Below, piece after piece: positions 63,301 through 64,000 of a stretch of DNA of 64,000 bases. The notes beneath the pieces were generated by a model. The model did no database searches, was not told the origin of the DNA, and was given only the letters and a program-made list of their open reading frames with translations. Position 1 is the first letter of the stretch; the number at the start of each line of letters is the position of its first letter. Source of the DNA: a virus. A program made the position numbers and the translations under genes. The stretch is from positions 16,708-80,707 of the IMG/VR virus record IMGVR_UViG_3300042446_001954; one strand, written 5' to 3'.

Positions 63301-63426
63301 ATGGAAATTTTCTTATCCTCATATAGTCTTTTTGTTTTAGGTACATTCCTAGGCGCACTATTGGGTCGGACATTTACTTTTGGAATCCTTGCCGTTTGTT
63401 TTTTGATTATGTTGATTAGATTATGA
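63301..63426 (+). CDS. 41-residue single-span membrane protein (short ORF)
   Basis: The ATG at 63301 opens a 41-residue frame to the TGA at 63426. The product (MEIFLSSYSLFVLGTFLGAL and then LGRTFTFGILAVCFLIMLIR) is almost entirely hydrophobic, with one or two membrane segments and a Gly-rich centre. The start sits immediately after a perfect 10-base inverted repeat and behind a strong promoter. No Shine-Dalgarno sequence is visible, so translation may be leaderless-like. The next gene begins inside its stop codon (ATGA), which supports it being translated. The function is unknown. Confidence 0.62.
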   Translation: MEIFLSSYSLFVLGTFLGALLGRTFTFGILAVCFLIMLIRL

Positions 63427-63614
63427 AAATGTATAACCCAATTAAAATGCGTAATAGAATTTCCCAAGCAGAAGTGTATTACACATATTCTCATTGGCCA
63501 TCTAAAGAAATAGATGGTGTTGAATTCTTGCCGGTTGTAAAACAACCACCCTCACAATCAAATACACAATCTATTCACTATATGCGGAAAGATTCTTTGG
63601 AGAAAATAAAATGA
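63423..63614 (+). CDS. Small conserved hypothetical protein
   Basis: A 63-residue protein (MKMYNPIKMRNRISQAEVYY) with Pro-rich centre KEIDGVEFLPVVKQPP and IHYMRKDSLEKIK end. It is coupled by ATGA overlaps both to the small membrane-protein gene and to the metallophosphoesterase gene, showing an early operon. Similar short proteins with KEIDGVxFLxV motifs occur in T4-like phages, without an assigned role. Confidence 0.65.
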   Translation: MKMYNPIKMRNRISQAEVYYTYSHWPSKEIDGVEFLPVVKQPPSQSNTQSIHYMRKDSLEKIK

Positions 63615-64000
63615 AAGTTGCTCTCTGTTCTGATGTTCATCTGGAATTCGGTACGATTTCTTTGGAGAACACCGAAAATGCGGATGTGTTGATTCTCTCT
63701 GGTGATATTTGTGTTGCCAAGGAAGTCTTTGCCCGTGATACTTATAACCTCCGAGGTGAGCATGATAAGTCTAATAAAATTCATACTTTCTTCCAAGAAT
63801 GCTCTGCACGATTTCCTCATGTCATTTACATTCTCGGAAACCATGAACATTATCACGGTGACTTTGCTAAGTCTCTTACAAATCTCCGTACTAACCTTGG
63901 TTATCTGGTCAATCTTCATATTCTAGAAAAAGAATGTGTTGATATCAATGGCACAATGTTTTTTGGTGCGTCACTATGGACCGATATGAACAAGGAAGAT
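63611..64000 (+). CDS. Metallophosphoesterase, 3' truncated
   Basis: The first 130 residues of a calcineurin-like phosphoesterase, open to the end of the window. Motifs are CSDVHLE (Asp8, His10), LILSGDICV and LGNHEHYHGD, with ENADVLIL between. These form the dinuclear metal site. It is distinct from gp47, having the short-spaced layout of standalone phosphatases; the substrate could be a nucleotide or a phosphoprotein. The start overlaps the preceding stop as ATGA. Confidence 0.82.
   Translation, partial: MKVALCSDVHLEFGTISLENTENADVLILSGDICVAKEVFARDTYNLRGEHDKSNKIHTFFQECSARFPHVIYILGNHEHYHGDFAKSLTNLRTNLGYLVNLHILEKECVDINGTMFFGASLWTDMNKED

Noticed and set aside
1-64000. tRNA genes
   Set aside because: Nearly all the window is coding and the short gaps do not fold into recognisable cloverleaf sequences with conserved T-loop motifs.

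Overview
The window is part of the genome of a T4-like myovirus (contractile-tailed Caudoviricetes). A dense set of plus-strand genes, mostly overlapping by 1-30 bases or separated by tens of bases, carries recognisable T4 core proteins in the order used by marine and freshwater T4-likes such as cyanophages: gp8, gp13, gp14, gp15, gp16, gp17, gp18, gp19, gp20, gp21, gp22, gp23, UvsY, UvsW, gp55, gp47, gp46, gp45, gp44, gp62 and RegA. The DNA is AT-leaning. I see no photosynthesis genes, tRNA genes or CRISPR arrays. The host cannot be named from the sequence; heptosyltransferase-like and sugar-nucleotide genes make a Gram-negative aquatic host plausible.

Bases 1-28137 encode baseplate and host-recognition proteins: the end of a fibre-like gene, gp8, a very large DUF4815-like protein, two giant fibres built from collagen-like Gly-Pro-Ile repeats, 17-residue NNFFG/AG/NTTG repeats and a self-cleaving S74 chaperone, a third collagen fibre, and adhesin-like proteins with fibrinogen-like, LamG and polyglycine domains. 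Bases 28173-33919 form an accessory cassette for surface-glycan or sulfate chemistry: a glycosyltransferase, a glycosyltransferase-methyltransferase fusion, a GT-B heptosyltransferase-like protein, a sulfotransferase, a cytidylyltransferase-cupin fusion and an APS-kinase-like/nucleotidyltransferase fusion. I regard this cassette as the best candidate for a little-described system.

Bases 33981-48015 are the head, neck and tail assembly block, ending in tandem terminators after the major capsid gene. A NUMOD-type homing-endonuclease fragment and a tail-tube-like gene follow. Bases 49002-62638 are the replication, recombination and late-transcription block, interspersed with host-like enzymes: a 2OG-Fe(II) oxygenase, peptide deformylase, a DUF4338-like protein, dNMP kinase and a second glycosyltransferase. 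After RegA come a small heat-shock protein, two small genes and the start of a metallophosphoesterase.

Two promoter classes are visible. TAAATA-centred motifs like the T4 late promoter lie 19-49 bases upstream of ten structural or late-region genes, often fused to the previous stop codon. Three near-consensus sigma-70 promoters, all with 17-base spacers, lie in the replication and early part. The encoded gp55 would read the late motifs, and gp45, gp44 and gp62 would form the DNA-tracking clamp that activates them in T4. An excellent RegA-like operator covers the gp45 start.
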